Shown: positions 53,547 through 63,181 of the stretch, in pieces
How positions within the stretch are numbered: position 1 is the stretch's first letter
How the letters are laid out: each line of letters opens with the position of its first letter
Notes under the pieces: generated by a model
Databases searched by the model: none
What the model was told of the DNA's origin: nothing
What the model saw: the letters and a program-made list of their open reading frames with translations, nothing else
Position numbers and translations under genes: made by a program
NCBI RefSeq assembly: GCF_020297485.1
Contig: NZ_JAIWZC010000002.1
Span: forward strand, 124,001 to 188,000
Direction: 5' to 3'
Length of the DNA: 64,000 nucleotides
DNA from: Enterocloster clostridioformis
Lineage (GTDB): Bacteria; Bacillota; Clostridia; Lachnospirales; Lachnospiraceae

Positions 53547-54260
53547 TCAGTCCCTGCGCACCGTGACGCCCTGGGCTTCGATTTTCTTGCGTATCTCCAG
53601 CATCTTCATGTCTGTGCCGGCGATGACTTCCGCACACTGCTTCAGTTCCTCGCTGATTTCTCCGTTATCGTCAATAAAGGATTTCTTATACTTCAGCTGA
53701 TGGTCCAGGCTGGCCCAAAAGTCCATGGCAATGGTACGTATCTGTACCTCCACACGGATTGGCTTCTTGCTGTCAGAGAAAAACACCGGTATCTCGATAA
53801 TCATGTGGTAGCTCCGGTATCCGTTGGGCTTGGGATTCTGTATATAATCCTTCACCGCAATCACCTTTACATCATCCTGCCTTATCAGCATATCCGCAAC
53901 TTCATAGATATCATCCAGGAAGGAACAGATAATCCTGATTCCGGCCACATCATCCAGATTTTTCTCCATGGACTCCAATGAGATCTCAAAACCCCTGCGC
54001 TGCAGCTTTTCAACGATGCTCTTGGGCTTCTTTACACGGGACTTTATCATCTCGATGGGATTGCGCTGGTTCTTGACGGACAGCTCGTCGTTCAGCACTT
54101 CCAGCTTTGTCTTAACCTCCCTGATTGCACAGGTATACCTCATCATAGCCTGCTGGAACTGGTGAGCCTGGTCAACCCACATCTCCGGCACCTGGACCAT
54201 ATCCGGTACATTGACGATGGACTGATGAAGCTCACTGTTGGGATTGATGTTAATGTTCAT
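53547..54260 (-). CDS. Small alarmone synthetase (RelA/SpoT-domain GTP pyrophosphokinase)
   Basis: 237 residues, a single synthetase domain and no hydrolase domain. RelA_SpoT motifs: SRVKKPKSIVEKLQRRG, LDDVAGIRIICSFLDDIYEV, VIAVKDYIQNPKPNGYRSYH and VEVQIRTIAMDFWASLDHQLKYK. It makes (p)ppGpp from ATP and GDP/GTP during stress, like RelQ/YjbM. Confidence 0.92.
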   Translation of the reverse strand: MNININPNSELHQSIVNVPDMVQVPEMWVDQAHQFQQAMMRYTCAIREVKTKLEVLNDELSVKNQRNPIEMIKSRVKKPKSIVEKLQRRGFEISLESMEKNLDDVAGIRIICSFLDDIYEVADMLIRQDDVKVIAVKDYIQNPKPNGYRSYHMIIEIPVFFSDSKKPIRVEVQIRTIAMDFWASLDHQLKYKKSFIDDNGEISEELKQCAEVIAGTDMKMLEIRKKIEAQGVTVRRD

Positions 54261-54302
54261 CGGTTCACCTCATTATCTATGGTTTACTGCTGCCGCAGTT
54301 TT

Positions 54303-55139
54303 TTATAATGCCTCCACTGCCTTTACAGCCTCATCAAACCACGGCATTTCAAGATATTCCACGCGTCCTGCATCCACCATCTGGGCAATGGCAGGGTCAA
54401 TTGGTATCTGAGCCAGGACCTTGATGCCGTGCTCTGCCGCGATTTCCTCTACATGGCCTTCTCCGAATACGCTGATGCGCTTGCCGCAGTCGGGACATTC
54501 CAGATAGCTCATGTTCTCCACCACACCCACAATGGGTATATCCATCTTCTTGGCCATATTCACTGCCTTGGCCACAATCATTCCCACCAGTTCCTGGGGC
54601 GAGGTGACGATGATGATGCCGTCCACGGGCAGGGACTGGAATACGGTCAGAGGCACATCGCCTGTGCCTGGCGGCATATCCACGAACATATAATCCACAT
54701 CCTGCCATAAGGTCTCAGACCAGAACTGTTTCACCGCTCCCGCAATCACGGGGCCTCTCCAGATAACAGGGTCCGTATCCTTATCCAGAAGCAGGTTGGC
54801 GGACATGATTTCCACGCCTTCCATGGACTTGGCCGGAAGCATCAGGCTGCCGTCAGGTGAGGTTGCCACGCCCTCATTGCCGATTCCAAAGGCCATGGGA
54901 ATGGACGGACCTGTGATGTCAGCGTCCAGGACAGCTGTCTTCTTGCCCCTACGGTTCATGCTCACTGCCAGCATGGAGGTGACCAGGGACTTGCCCACCC
55001 CTCCCTTGCCGCTGACAACACCAATTACTCTCTTTACGGAGCTGGCCGGATTCAGTGCCTCCAGGAACTCACTTTTATCTACCTTGCGGCTGTCGCAGTT
55101 TGCACTGCAGGAGCCGCAATTATGGTTACATTCGCTCAT
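54303..55139 (-). CDS. Mrp/NBP35-type P-loop ATPase, iron-sulfur carrier
   Basis: 278 residues. The N-terminal Cys cluster CNHNCGSCSANC, a deviant Walker A GVVSGKGGVGKS near residue 36, YMFVDMPPGTGDVPLT, and the CPDCGK CxxC bridge near 215. Such proteins carry Fe-S clusters to target enzymes. ATG 55139 has GGAAGGAG 8 nt upstream; the frame opens at 55157. A possible client is the Fe-S-rich cluster at 60-64 kb. Confidence 0.92.
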   Translation of the reverse strand: MSECNHNCGSCSANCDSRKVDKSEFLEALNPASSVKRVIGVVSGKGGVGKSLVTSMLAVSMNRRGKKTAVLDADITGPSIPMAFGIGNEGVATSPDGSLMLPAKSMEGVEIMSANLLLDKDTDPVIWRGPVIAGAVKQFWSETLWQDVDYMFVDMPPGTGDVPLTVFQSLPVDGIIIVTSPQELVGMIVAKAVNMAKKMDIPIVGVVENMSYLECPDCGKRISVFGEGHVEEIAAEHGIKVLAQIPIDPAIAQMVDAGRVEYLEMPWFDEAVKAVEAL

Positions 55140-55178
55140 TTTTTGTTCTCCTTCCAATATTTCTAAACATAATTTTAA

Positions 55179-56076
55179 TTATAAAGCCATTTCCCCATAT
55201 TGTCCATTGTTTTCTGGCTGTTCACCATCCTGTCCTCTGACGTCACTGTTCACCGCGGCCAGCAGACGCCTGAGTGCAAATCCGGGACGTTTGACCATGG
55301 CTTTCTCCAGTACAGCCTTGTTGGAATCCGAGTGTTCCACCTCCCTGGAAAACCGGTGGGCGGCATCCACGAAATCCATGAAGGAAAGCCGGCCGCCCCG
55401 GTCTGTCCACAGGGCCTGGGCCAGCTCCTCAATCAACAGGGTGGCCGCGGCAGCCATCTTCATTTTTCCACAGGGATTTTCGTTGTAAACAGCTCCGCAG
55501 AAATAGGTGAACACAAAATACACCATAAGCTGCTCCTTAAGCACCGGCAGGCGTTTTCCAATCTCACCTTCCAGGAAAGCCCGGCGCCGCTTCTCATATA
55601 CATTCCTGCCCTGCCCGTAAAGAGCCGACCTCATTTCCGAGGCAAACGCCGGCCAATCCTTCCCCAGAACCTCCATTTCGGAAAACAGGGAAAACGCCTC
55701 CTCCATAACCTCATACCTGGAACATAAAGCCCGGCCAACTAAGACAGAGCGTTATTTCCCTGCATCCCTCAAACTCCTCTATGTGCCTGGGATATGCGCG
55801 GCAGGTGCGGCACAGGTACTCCGGCCCTGCCTCGCTGTAGAGGTCGCATAGATTTTCCTCATTTAAAAACGCGCACCTTCCATGGTACTGTTTAAAGGAG
55901 CCTTCCTTCCAGTGAATGGAATTATGGAGGCGGCTGCCAAAGGGTCCCTCCATGTCCCTGTACTTCTTAAGGGAAGCTCTGTCAATCATGATGCCCCACC
56001 CCGCGCAGCAGGTGTCCGGGCATTCCGACGCAATGCATTTAAAACGATTGTAATAGTGGGGAACTGTATATATCAT
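55179..56076 (-). pseudogene. fliB: Broken flagellin lysine-N-methylase (FliB-like)
   Basis: The first piece (56076 to 55711) has the FliB Cys-rich start: MIYTVPHYYNRFKCIASECP, DTCCAGW, CAFLNEENLCDLY and CRTCRAYPRH, then stops. A second piece in another frame (55706 to 55179) has the FliB C-terminal MVYFVFTYFCGAVYNENPCG. Roughly 100 or more residues between are missing, so it is inactivated by deletion and frameshift. An AAGGAGG still precedes the original start. No flagellar gene is seen nearby. Confidence 0.75.
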
Positions 56077-56086
56077 ATATGCCTCC

Positions 56087-56215
56087 TTATAAATGCCGGA
56101 GCTTTCCCCCGCAGGGCAGCGCTTCATAGATGGTGCATCCCATCTGTTCCTCAAAATAATCCTTTATCTCCAGCACCTTTTTCCAACGGGGAATGGTGCA
56201 GGGATGAACTCCCAT
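56087..56215 (-). CDS. 42-codon open frame, probably a C-terminal gene fragment
   Basis: It begins MGVHPCTIPRWKKVLEIKDY and ends in GGKLRHL just before the fliB ribosome site. There is no ribosome site for its own ATG and a stop lies immediately upstream, so it reads like the tail of a lost protein. Family not recognised. Confidence 0.35.
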   Translation of the reverse strand: MGVHPCTIPRWKKVLEIKDYFEEQMGCTIYEALPCGGKLRHL

Positions 56216-56298
56216 GCCGTGTTAACTGAACTCCGTTTATTGTACTACCAAATCATACAGATATCTACCTTGTATTTAAGATTTTACATGGGAATCCC

Positions 56299-57308
56299 TT
56301 ACAGCGGGCCGCGGCATAGCCCGGACAACAATGTCCCGCCGCAGCAAATGCTCTGGCGGCGGGACACGATATCAATATTCCGGGTGGCCTCCTGTTCCTT
56401 CAGGCAGGCTTCGTAGTCAATGAGCTCCGGCGCCCTCTTTAAGCAGTCCTTTGGCCTGGGATTGCCGCGGGGCTTGTGGAAAATGGAATCGCAGCTGTCC
56501 GGGTCCACCATGTTCTTCATCTGCAGATCCGCCATATCCATGCGAAGGAAATCGGCAATCTTCTGCATCTGTCTCTGCCATCCGAAATAAACCCGGGGCG
56601 AGCCGTATCCTCTCATGGCTCCCGTGTTGGTGTAGACTTTAAAATCCACTGCCTTTAAGGTCCCGTCCTTCATGAACCCTGTTTTCACATAGTTTACGGA
56701 AGCGTGGCGCACACGGGTGGACAGGATGCTTTCTTTTCTGTTGTACTCCGCCTTCACAGGCTTTCCCGTCATCCGGGAGAGCACTGCCGCCGCGGGCTCC
56801 ACCGTCACCTCCAGCTTGTCTCCGAAGGCGCCGCCGATGGCCGGAGCCACCATCCGTATCTTGTTATAGGACAGGCCGAAGATACGGAACATGATAACGC
56901 GGAAGGCAAAGGTGTTCTGGCATGGGCTGTATACGGTCAGCGTTCCCTTGGAATTAAAGTCAGCTATGGCAATATGGGGCTCGATGGACGCATGGCGGAT
57001 GGCCTGGGTGGTGTAGCGGTCCTCAGATACGTAATCGCATTCTTGTGCTCGATGAAACGGACCGCGCTGTTGTACCGCACCTGGGGTGTATTCTTATAGG
57101 CGGCTACCGCCTTCACCCCGGGCAGAGCCTCTGCCGCGGAGGTGTCGATGCTCTTTATTCCGGCTTGGGAAACCGTGCTTAAGAGCACCTTTGCGCAAAG
57201 CATTCCTGGCAGTTCCATATCACCTACATATATCTTCTGTTCCGTCACCTTTAAAGCAACGTCGCCTATGGGGCTCGGTTTTCCGATTACAGTGTATTCA
57301 TTCTCCAT
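56299..57308 (-). pseudogene. xdhA: Degraded xanthine dehydrogenase molybdenum-binding subunit
   Basis: The N-terminal piece (57308 to about 57010) has IGKPSPIGDVALKVTEQKIY and LPGVKAVAAYKNTP. After a frameshift the rest reads RHASIEPHIAIADFNSKGTL, IRMVAPAIGGAFGDKLEV and RGYGSPRVYFGWQRQM. About 310 of some 760 residues remain, and the C-terminal half is gone. An intact-looking xdh gene set lies 5 kb to the right, so this is a decayed second copy. Confidence 0.85.
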
Positions 57309-57511
57309 TCCGGTTTCCTCCCATCCGACTGGCAGCCAGTAAAATAGCCTTCACTATATTGTCATACCCGGTGCAGCGGCACAGATTCGGGTCAATGGCC
57401 TTTCTGACCTCCCGTGAGCCTGAGTCCGTCCCTCAGCGTCTTTAACAGCGTCCAATTCTTTCCCACTGCCAGTTCCCGGCAGACCCCGTTGATATACAGG
57501 CTAATTGTTTC
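57306..57511 (-). pseudogene. xdhC: Degraded xanthine dehydrogenase 2Fe-2S subunit
   Basis: METISLYINGVCRELAVGKN and LRDGLRLTG mark the ferredoxin-like start. An internal deletion with frame change joins it to the C-terminal Cys motif [20 protein letters not shown]. The two 2Fe-2S Cys clusters between are lost. It abuts the broken xdhA, as in an ancestral operon. Confidence 0.8.
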
Positions 57512-57535
57512 CATATTGTATTTCCTTTCAGAACA

Positions 57536-58465
57536 TCATTTGACTTGTTGTTTAAAGAACCGGTATGCATTGTCAAAGAAAATCTTCTGCACGGCCGTTT
57601 CCCCGATGCCGTGTTCCAACAGATAATTCGCAAACCGTCCCACTCCATAAGGCGTGCTCAGGTCGGGGTCGCAGGTGATCTCGCCGTCCATATCCCCGCC
57701 CCAGGCTATCACATCCTCTCCGCCTAACTCCAGCATGTGGTAGATGTGGCGCAGCAGATAGTCCTTGCTTCCATTGTCATCGTCGTCTATGAACCGGGAG
57801 AACAGGTTCAGGCCGCACAGTCCTCCCCGGCGCACAAGTTCCTTAAACTGGGCGTCCGTAAGGTTCCTGGGATGGCTGCAGCAGGCCCTGACATTGGAAT
57901 GGGATGCCACAAAGGGACGCTCTGCTATGTTTAACAAATCCTCAAACCCTGCATCGTTGAGATGGGAGCAGTCCACAATCATGCCCACCTGCTCCATGCG
58001 CTTTACCGCTTCCTTTCCAAAGGCAGTGAGTCCGGTATCGTTGTTCGGCCCTGAACCCAGCTCATTGGCCCCGTTCCACACCAGTCCCAGCATCTTGAAA
58101 TTCAAATCCGCAAAACGGTTTATGTTGTCTAAGTCTCCGTTTAGCGCGGCTCCGCTTTCAATAGATCGGATAAAGGCCCATTTTCCCTCATCCAGTATCC
58201 GGTCTAAGTCCGTGATCTTCTCCACCAGTTCAGCCTGGCCCCCGGTCTTTCTCACCTGGTCGTCCATGTACTGGTGGTAATCCAGTACGAACTGCACCGC
58301 CTCCGGCCCGCGGATATCATCAGGCACGAAAACAGCCATAACCTGGACAGCCTTCTGTAATTTGTCCCTGTCTCTCAGGGAGAACTGGGTGGTGCAGTTA
58401 AGATAATCTTCTCCCCGTTTTTTTAATTCTTCTATGGTGTCACAGTGTAAATCAAACAGCCTCAT
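57536..58465 (-). CDS. Membrane-dipeptidase-type peptidase (M19)
   Basis: 309 residues. M19 landmarks: the HxD start FDLHCDTIEEL, the bridging Glu in FIRSIESGAAL, VDCSHLNDAGFED and ASHSNVRACCSHPRNLTD. The enzyme is a zinc dipeptidase that also accepts D-amino acids in related proteins. AGAAAGG precedes ATG 58465. It lies between the dead xdh copy and the selenium-linked cluster. Confidence 0.9.
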   Translation of the reverse strand: MRLFDLHCDTIEELKKRGEDYLNCTTQFSLRDRDKLQKAVQVMAVFVPDDIRGPEAVQFVLDYHQYMDDQVRKTGGQAELVEKITDLDRILDEGKWAFIRSIESGAALNGDLDNINRFADLNFKMLGLVWNGANELGSGPNNDTGLTAFGKEAVKRMEQVGMIVDCSHLNDAGFEDLLNIAERPFVASHSNVRACCSHPRNLTDAQFKELVRRGGLCGLNLFSRFIDDDDNGSKDYLLRHIYHMLELGGEDVIAWGGDMDGEITCDPDLSTPYGVGRFANYLLEHGIGETAVQKIFFDNAYRFFKQQVK

Positions 58466-58571
58466 AGTATATATTCCTTTCTCACCGACTTTCTCACTGG
58501 CTTTCTAACTGGTTTTGCCTATACAGGCTATATTGACCTCTGCCGGCTGGATGGAGCACTAAGCCCTACGG

Positions 58572-58874
58572 TCAGCTCCAGAATGCCAGCGCCTTCTCAA
58601 ACTGGTCCTGAGGGGTGGTCACATAGCCCACAGGAACCTTGCATCCGGCGGCCTCATACATTTTCTTTGCCAGTTCCTCTCCGAATGCCCCGCAGACCTC
58701 GATGGCCCCAAAGCCTTCCTCCCCCAGACGTTTTGCCAGCGCCACTGCCTCATCGGGATTCCTCACCGTGAGGATATGTGTCTCAACCTGCTCCAGGTCC
58801 AGACGCGCCATGTCCTTTTCCGGGTCATAGCCCGCGTTCATGATTACCATAGCCCACTTCTTCACTGCCATCAT
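58572..58874 (-). CDS. Small DUF6506-like protein
   Basis: 100 residues, no signal peptide or membrane segment. It begins MMAVKKWAMVIMNAGYDPEK and contains EEGFGAIEVCGAFGEELAKK. Similar small proteins sit beside dipeptidase and YgeY-type genes; function unknown. AGGAGG lies 6 nt before ATG 58874 and 9 nt before ATG 58871. Confidence 0.75.
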   Translation of the reverse strand: MMAVKKWAMVIMNAGYDPEKDMARLDLEQVETHILTVRNPDEAVALAKRLGEEGFGAIEVCGAFGEELAKKMYEAAGCKVPVGYVTTPQDQFEKALAFWS

Positions 58875-58914
58875 CAGATTCCTCCTCGCTTTGCTCTCTG
58901 CGTAACCAGATATA

Positions 58915-58979
58915 CCCCGGCAAACAGGGCAAAGCGTGCGGGTGTGAACCGTACACGCTTAAGCCCTGTCTGCCAGGGG
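58915..58979 (-). repeat. Long imperfect hairpin between ygeY-like and DUF6506-like genes
   Basis: The segments CCCCGGCA, ACAGGGC and AGCGTG pair in order with CACGCT, GCCCTGT and TGCCaGGGG around a loop of about 15 nt, about 24 bp of stem. No T-run follows on the minus strand, so it is more likely an intercistronic processing or stability element than a terminator. Confidence 0.75.
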
Positions 58980-58997
58980 ACTATCCTTTTCCAGCTG

Positions 58998-60188
58998 TTA
59001 TTTTAACAGTGCCTTCATGACTCCGTAATAGGATTCCATGACCTTGTTTAACTGGTCTATCTCAATGTATTCGTTGATGGTGTGGGCCAGTGTCTCTAAG
59101 GACGGGCCTACGCCTACGCAGCGGATTCCCGCCTCGCCTGCATAGTGGCTGGCATTGGTGCAGAAATCATAGTTGGTGATGGTTGGGTTCAGGCCGATTT
59201 CCTTCATTTCCTTATAAATGTTCTGTACCCAGTCCTCGTTCTTGTCAAAGAGCCATCCCGGGAAGAAACGCTCCGCCTCGATGGTCTCGCCGGTCCAGCA
59301 CTTCTCCTGTCCCACTGCGTAGGAAACCTTTGCCTTTAACTGCGGGTCTTCCTTTATCATGCGGTCAAAAAGCTCCTGTAAGGGAGCCAGAACGCTCTCC
59401 TTTGTCTCACCGGTGAGCAGACGTCTGTCATAGGTTGCGCGGCAGTAATCCGGCACAACGGATGCGCCCGGATATGGGGAGGATTTCACATCCACCAGCT
59501 CCAGAATGCCGTCGCCCAGCACATCGTGGTGAGGAGGTGTCAGCTTGTTGATTTCCTCAATTACTTTGCACATCTTGTAGACTGCGTTTACACCCTTATG
59601 AGGGCTGGCGGAATGGGCGGGAACGCCGAAGGTTTCAACCACGATCTCCGCGCGGCCTCTCTGGCCAATCTTCATATTCAGCTGGGACGCCTCGCCGATG
59701 ATAACATAATCCGGCTTCACATAAGCGCTGATTTCCCTTGCAGCCACGCCCTCGAAGCACTCCTCATGGACAACGCCCGCCACGTAGATATCGCCCGGGA
59801 AGCCGTAATTCGCATCCTCCGCATAGTACAGGGCTGCAGCCAGCATGGCGGACAGGGCGCCCTTCATATCGGAGGTTCCCCGCCCGTACATCCTGCCGTC
59901 CACTATCTCGGCGCCAAATGGGTCATGCTCCCATTTTGTCTTATCCGGTACGGGTACCGTATCCATATGGCCGTCAAAGAGAATCTTTGGCCCTGGTTTG
60001 GAGCCCTTTATGTGGCAGATGCAGTTGCCGTATCTGTCCACGTGGATATCTGTAAATTTGTGCTCGTCGCAGAATTTCTTCATGACGTCCACTACCAGGT
60101 TCTCCTGTCCGCTGTAGCTGGGAGCCTGAATCATCTTGGTTGTGAGGGCCAGGAGTTCCTCCGCCCTTTTCTCGTTTAACATTGACAT
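58998..60188 (-). CDS. ygeY: YgeY-family M20 hydrolase (selenium-metabolism-linked)
   Basis: 396 residues. M20 zinc-peptidase motifs: ILFDGHMDTVPVPD, MYGRGTSDMKGALSAML and VVHEECFEGVAAREI. YgeY proteins are deacylase/deacetylase-like and occur with DpaL and molybdenum hydroxylases. Start 60188 has AAAGGAAG 8 nt upstream; the frame opens at 60251. Co-directional with the genes to the right, 16 bp from the next. Confidence 0.9.
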   Translation of the reverse strand: MSMLNEKRAEELLALTTKMIQAPSYSGQENLVVDVMKKFCDEHKFTDIHVDRYGNCICHIKGSKPGPKILFDGHMDTVPVPDKTKWEHDPFGAEIVDGRMYGRGTSDMKGALSAMLAAALYYAEDANYGFPGDIYVAGVVHEECFEGVAAREISAYVKPDYVIIGEASQLNMKIGQRGRAEIVVETFGVPAHSASPHKGVNAVYKMCKVIEEINKLTPPHHDVLGDGILELVDVKSSPYPGASVVPDYCRATYDRRLLTGETKESVLAPLQELFDRMIKEDPQLKAKVSYAVGQEKCWTGETIEAERFFPGWLFDKNEDWVQNIYKEMKEIGLNPTITNYDFCTNASHYAGEAGIRCVGVGPSLETLAHTINEYIEIDQLNKVMESYYGVMKALLK

Positions 60189-60204
60189 TTCTTTTTCTTC
60201 CTTT

Positions 60205-61404
60205 CTACTTAACCAATTCGTAAAAGTCCTTTGACTTCTGAGCCAGGGCAAGGTCCTTTTCTGTCTGGGGAGCCAGCTCTGCCGTGAGGGCGCCTGTAGG
60301 ACATACGTCCAGACAGAGTCCGCAGCACCTGCATTTATCCATATCCACCGTCATTTCCGGGAAGGTGAGCTTTCTGGCGTCATAGCAGCAGACTGTCTCG
60401 CACTTTTTGCAGCCCACGCATTTCTTTGTGGTGCCGTCTTCCTTAAATGCTGTGAAATGGAACTTCAGGCCGGAAATATGCTCTTCACTGGGGAAGTTTG
60501 GATGAGCTGCCCTGTTTACCTCCCGGATGGAGCTGTATCCCAGCTCTGCCAGGCGCTTTGACAGGTCATAGCACATCTTCTCCACATACTCCACGCCCTT
60601 AAGGATACCGGCCGTGCAGACGCCCACGCCCATGGCTCCCGCCATCATGTACTCGATGGCGTCATCCGCCTTCATGACTCCGCCGGATGCGTACAGGTTC
60701 ATAAGCTGGGGATTTTCTTTGGCTATCTGGTAATTGTAGCGCATGGCAATGGGTCTCATGGCAGCGCCTGTCATCCAGCCAAAGCCGTCTCCGCTCAACA
60801 TCTCAGGCGCGGCCTTCTCAATGTCAATCTTCAGCGTGGGGCCGATGGAATCAATGGCGCAGATTCCGTTGGCGCCGTGCTCCAGACATTTCCTGGCTGT
60901 TCCCACTGTGTCGGGCCAGTTGCCGGACAGCTTGCAGATAACGGGAATGTCCACATGCTCCTTGGTGTAGTCCAGCATGGGAATCAGGGTGTCCTCTGTA
61001 TAGGATACCAGCTCAATCATATGGGCTCCGGCACGTTCCACATTCTTTACAATGGCCTGGGCCTCCTTTAAGGTATGGCCCACGGAACCAATGACAACGG
61101 CTCCTGCCGCGACGGTTTTCGGTATCTCGTTCTCATACCAGTTCAGGCGGTCGGAATCAGCCCACTTCTCGCAGTTGATCAGGGAATCCTGGTTCACGGT
61201 TCCCATGTGGTGTACCGGGTTGATGGCTGCTCCCAGGCGGATGGTCTTTGTCACCACAGCTCCCGCGCCGGCCTCATGGCCCTTAATCATTCCCTCCGCC
61301 CCGTAGCATAAGGGGCCTGATGAGAGAATATAGGGGCTCTGCAGATGGCATCCGCAGAAGTCTGCGGAGATATCCGCTCCGGTTAATTTTGATTTATCTA
61401 ACAT
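60205..61404 (-). CDS. PreA-like dihydropyrimidine dehydrogenase subunit with ferredoxin domain
   Basis: 399 residues. A dihydroorotate-dehydrogenase-like FMN barrel (LSSGPLCYGAEGMIKGHEAG, VICKLSGNWPDTVGTA, NLYASGGVMKADDAIEYMMA) is followed by two 4Fe-4S motifs near residues 330-375 (CVGCKKCETVC and CRCCGLCLDVCP). The usual FMN-domain Cys region is NGICAID/GPTLK, so the substrate may differ from uracil. It sits in a YgeY-DpaL-Xdh cluster, pointing to nitrogenous base or amino-acid breakdown. Confidence 0.82.
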   Translation of the reverse strand: MLDKSKLTGADISADFCGCHLQSPYILSSGPLCYGAEGMIKGHEAGAGAVVTKTIRLGAAINPVHHMGTVNQDSLINCEKWADSDRLNWYENEIPKTVAAGAVVIGSVGHTLKEAQAIVKNVERAGAHMIELVSYTEDTLIPMLDYTKEHVDIPVICKLSGNWPDTVGTARKCLEHGANGICAIDSIGPTLKIDIEKAAPEMLSGDGFGWMTGAAMRPIAMRYNYQIAKENPQLMNLYASGGVMKADDAIEYMMAGAMGVGVCTAGILKGVEYVEKMCYDLSKRLAELGYSSIREVNRAAHPNFPSEEHISGLKFHFTAFKEDGTTKKCVGCKKCETVCCYDARKLTFPEMTVDMDKCRCCGLCLDVCPTGALTAELAPQTEKDLALAQKSKDFYELVK

Positions 61405-61424
61405 ATTTTACCTCCAGCATTTGT

Positions 61425-62621
61425 TTACTTCAGTCCGCCTTCCCATACAATGGTCTTATAGCGGTCCGGATCCGTGTCTCCCTCGGTGGAGAACATAAGT
61501 ACCTTGGAATCCTGGTTCAGCCCAAGCTCCAAACGCAGCTCGCGGTAGGATTCATCCTTCATGATGGTGGCCAGGGCGCCGAATGTGGCTGCGCCGGACT
61601 CGCCGGAAACGACCTGGGGGTCTCCCTTAAACGGAGCTGCCAGCATGCGCATGCCTCTTCTGGCCACATCGTCGTTCACTGCCAGGAACGCGGTTACATG
61701 GTTCTTTAAGATATCCCAGGAAGTGATATTGGGTTCGCCGCAGCACAGGCCAGCCATGATGGTAGGCATCTCGCCGTCCACAATGCGGATCTCCCCGTCT
61801 GCTGCCTCGGCTCCCCTGTAAAGGCAGGCGGCCGGCTCTGCTTCCACCACTACCATCACCGGAGGATTCTTCTTATACTTGTTGGCAAAGTATCCCACCA
61901 CGCCTCCTGCCAGGCTTCCCACGCCGGCCTGGACAAACACATGGGTGGGGCGCTCCTCAAACTGCTCCACTGCCTCGTCCGCCATGGTGGAGTAGCCCTG
62001 CATAATCCAGGACGGAATCTCATCGTAGCCTTCCCACGCGGTATCCTGAATGACCACGCCGCGCTCCGCGTGTTTGGCCTCCTCGGCTACCATCCTGACA
62101 CAGTCGTCATAGTTCACCTTCTCAATGGTACACTCCGCGCCCTCGTCCTCGATATGGCGGCGCCTGTTCTCAGTGGAGCCCACAGGCATGCGGATAACAC
62201 ATTTCTGACCCAGGCGGTTGGCAGCCCAGGCAACGCCTCTGCCGTGGTTGCCGTCGGTTGCAGAGAAGAACGTGGCCTGGCCGAACTCGTCGCGAAGCTC
62301 CCTGGAGGTGAGCACGCTGTAAGGCATCTGGCTGATGTCACGCTTTGTCTCTTTTGCAATGTATCTGGCAATGGCATAGGAGCCGCCCAATACTTTGAAT
62401 GCGTTTAATCCAAACCGGTAGCTCTCGTCCTTCACACAGGCCTTTGCCAGGCCCAGATACTCCGCCATGTTCTTAAGGTCTGCCAGAGGGGTCACCTGGT
62501 ACTGGGGAATGCTTTCATGGAAAGCCCTTGCTTTCTTTACCTCCACCACAGACATGATGGAGAGATTTTTGTCTTCCGTCTTGGGCATCTTGTTTAAAGC
62601 CCATTTGATTTCACAGCTCAT
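61425..62621 (-). CDS. dpaL: Diaminopropionate ammonia-lyase (YgeX)
   Basis: 398 residues. PLP fold II: Lys in SYRFGLNAFKVLGGSYA, SATDGNHGRGVAWAANRLG, the Gly-rich VQAGVGSLAGGVVGYFA and GLCCGEPNITSW. It splits 2,3-diaminopropionate into pyruvate and ammonia. ATG 62621 has AAGGAG 10 nt upstream; the frame opens at 62669. Confidence 0.92.
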   Translation of the reverse strand: MSCEIKWALNKMPKTEDKNLSIMSVVEVKKARAFHESIPQYQVTPLADLKNMAEYLGLAKACVKDESYRFGLNAFKVLGGSYAIARYIAKETKRDISQMPYSVLTSRELRDEFGQATFFSATDGNHGRGVAWAANRLGQKCVIRMPVGSTENRRRHIEDEGAECTIEKVNYDDCVRMVAEEAKHAERGVVIQDTAWEGYDEIPSWIMQGYSTMADEAVEQFEERPTHVFVQAGVGSLAGGVVGYFANKYKKNPPVMVVVEAEPAACLYRGAEAADGEIRIVDGEMPTIMAGLCCGEPNITSWDILKNHVTAFLAVNDDVARRGMRMLAAPFKGDPQVVSGESGAATFGALATIMKDESYRELRLELGLNQDSKVLMFSTEGDTDPDRYKTIVWEGGLK

Positions 62622-62687
62622 GTTCCAATATCTCCTTGATTTTATATTGCGGGCAAACGTCAGACCCATTCTGTCCCTTATTGGGGG

Positions 62688-63179
62688 TTACAGCTTCTCC
62701 ATGCGGAGCTTTTTAAGCTCTCCTGCCGCCTGGTAGATGGCGTCGGTCAGCTGCTCATACCCTGTACAGCGGCACAGGTTTCCGGATATGGCACGGCGGA
62801 TTTCCTCCCTTGTGGCATCCGGATTCTCGTCTAAGAGAGCCTTTGCGCTCATGATGAATCCCGGTGTGCAGAATCCGCACTGGAGAGCGTGGTTCTCAAG
62901 AACCGCCTCCTGGACCGGATCCAGCTTCCCGTTGCAGCCCACTCCCTCAATGGTGACCACGTTCCGGCCGTCCACAGAGGGAGCCGGTACCAGACAGGAT
63001 GTGACTGCCCTGCCGTCCAAAATCACGGTACAGGCGCCGCACTCACCGATTCCGCAGCCTTCCTTGGTACCGGTCAGGCGCAGTTCGTCCCTCAGCATAT
63101 CCAAAAGCCTCTGGTGGGGTTTTACCTCCACCTGGCATGGCTTTCCGTTTAATGTAAAACTTATTTTCATCTTCTCCAC
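62688..63179 (-). CDS. xdhC: Xanthine dehydrogenase-type 2Fe-2S subunit
   Basis: 163 residues with two 2Fe-2S clusters: GCGIGECGACTVILDG near residue 45 and QCGFCTPGFIMSAKAL with [12 protein letters not shown] near 100-140. GTG 63179 is used: GGAGG is 7 nt upstream and it lies 2 nt from the preceding stop; ATG 63170 is the alternative. It transfers electrons within a molybdenum hydroxylase acting on purines. Confidence 0.92.
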   Translation of the reverse strand: MEKMKISFTLNGKPCQVEVKPHQRLLDMLRDELRLTGTKEGCGIGECGACTVILDGRAVTSCLVPAPSVDGRNVVTIEGVGCNGKLDPVQEAVLENHALQCGFCTPGFIMSAKALLDENPDATREEIRRAISGNLCRCTGYEQLTDAIYQAAGELKKLRMEKL

Positions 63180-63181
63180 TG

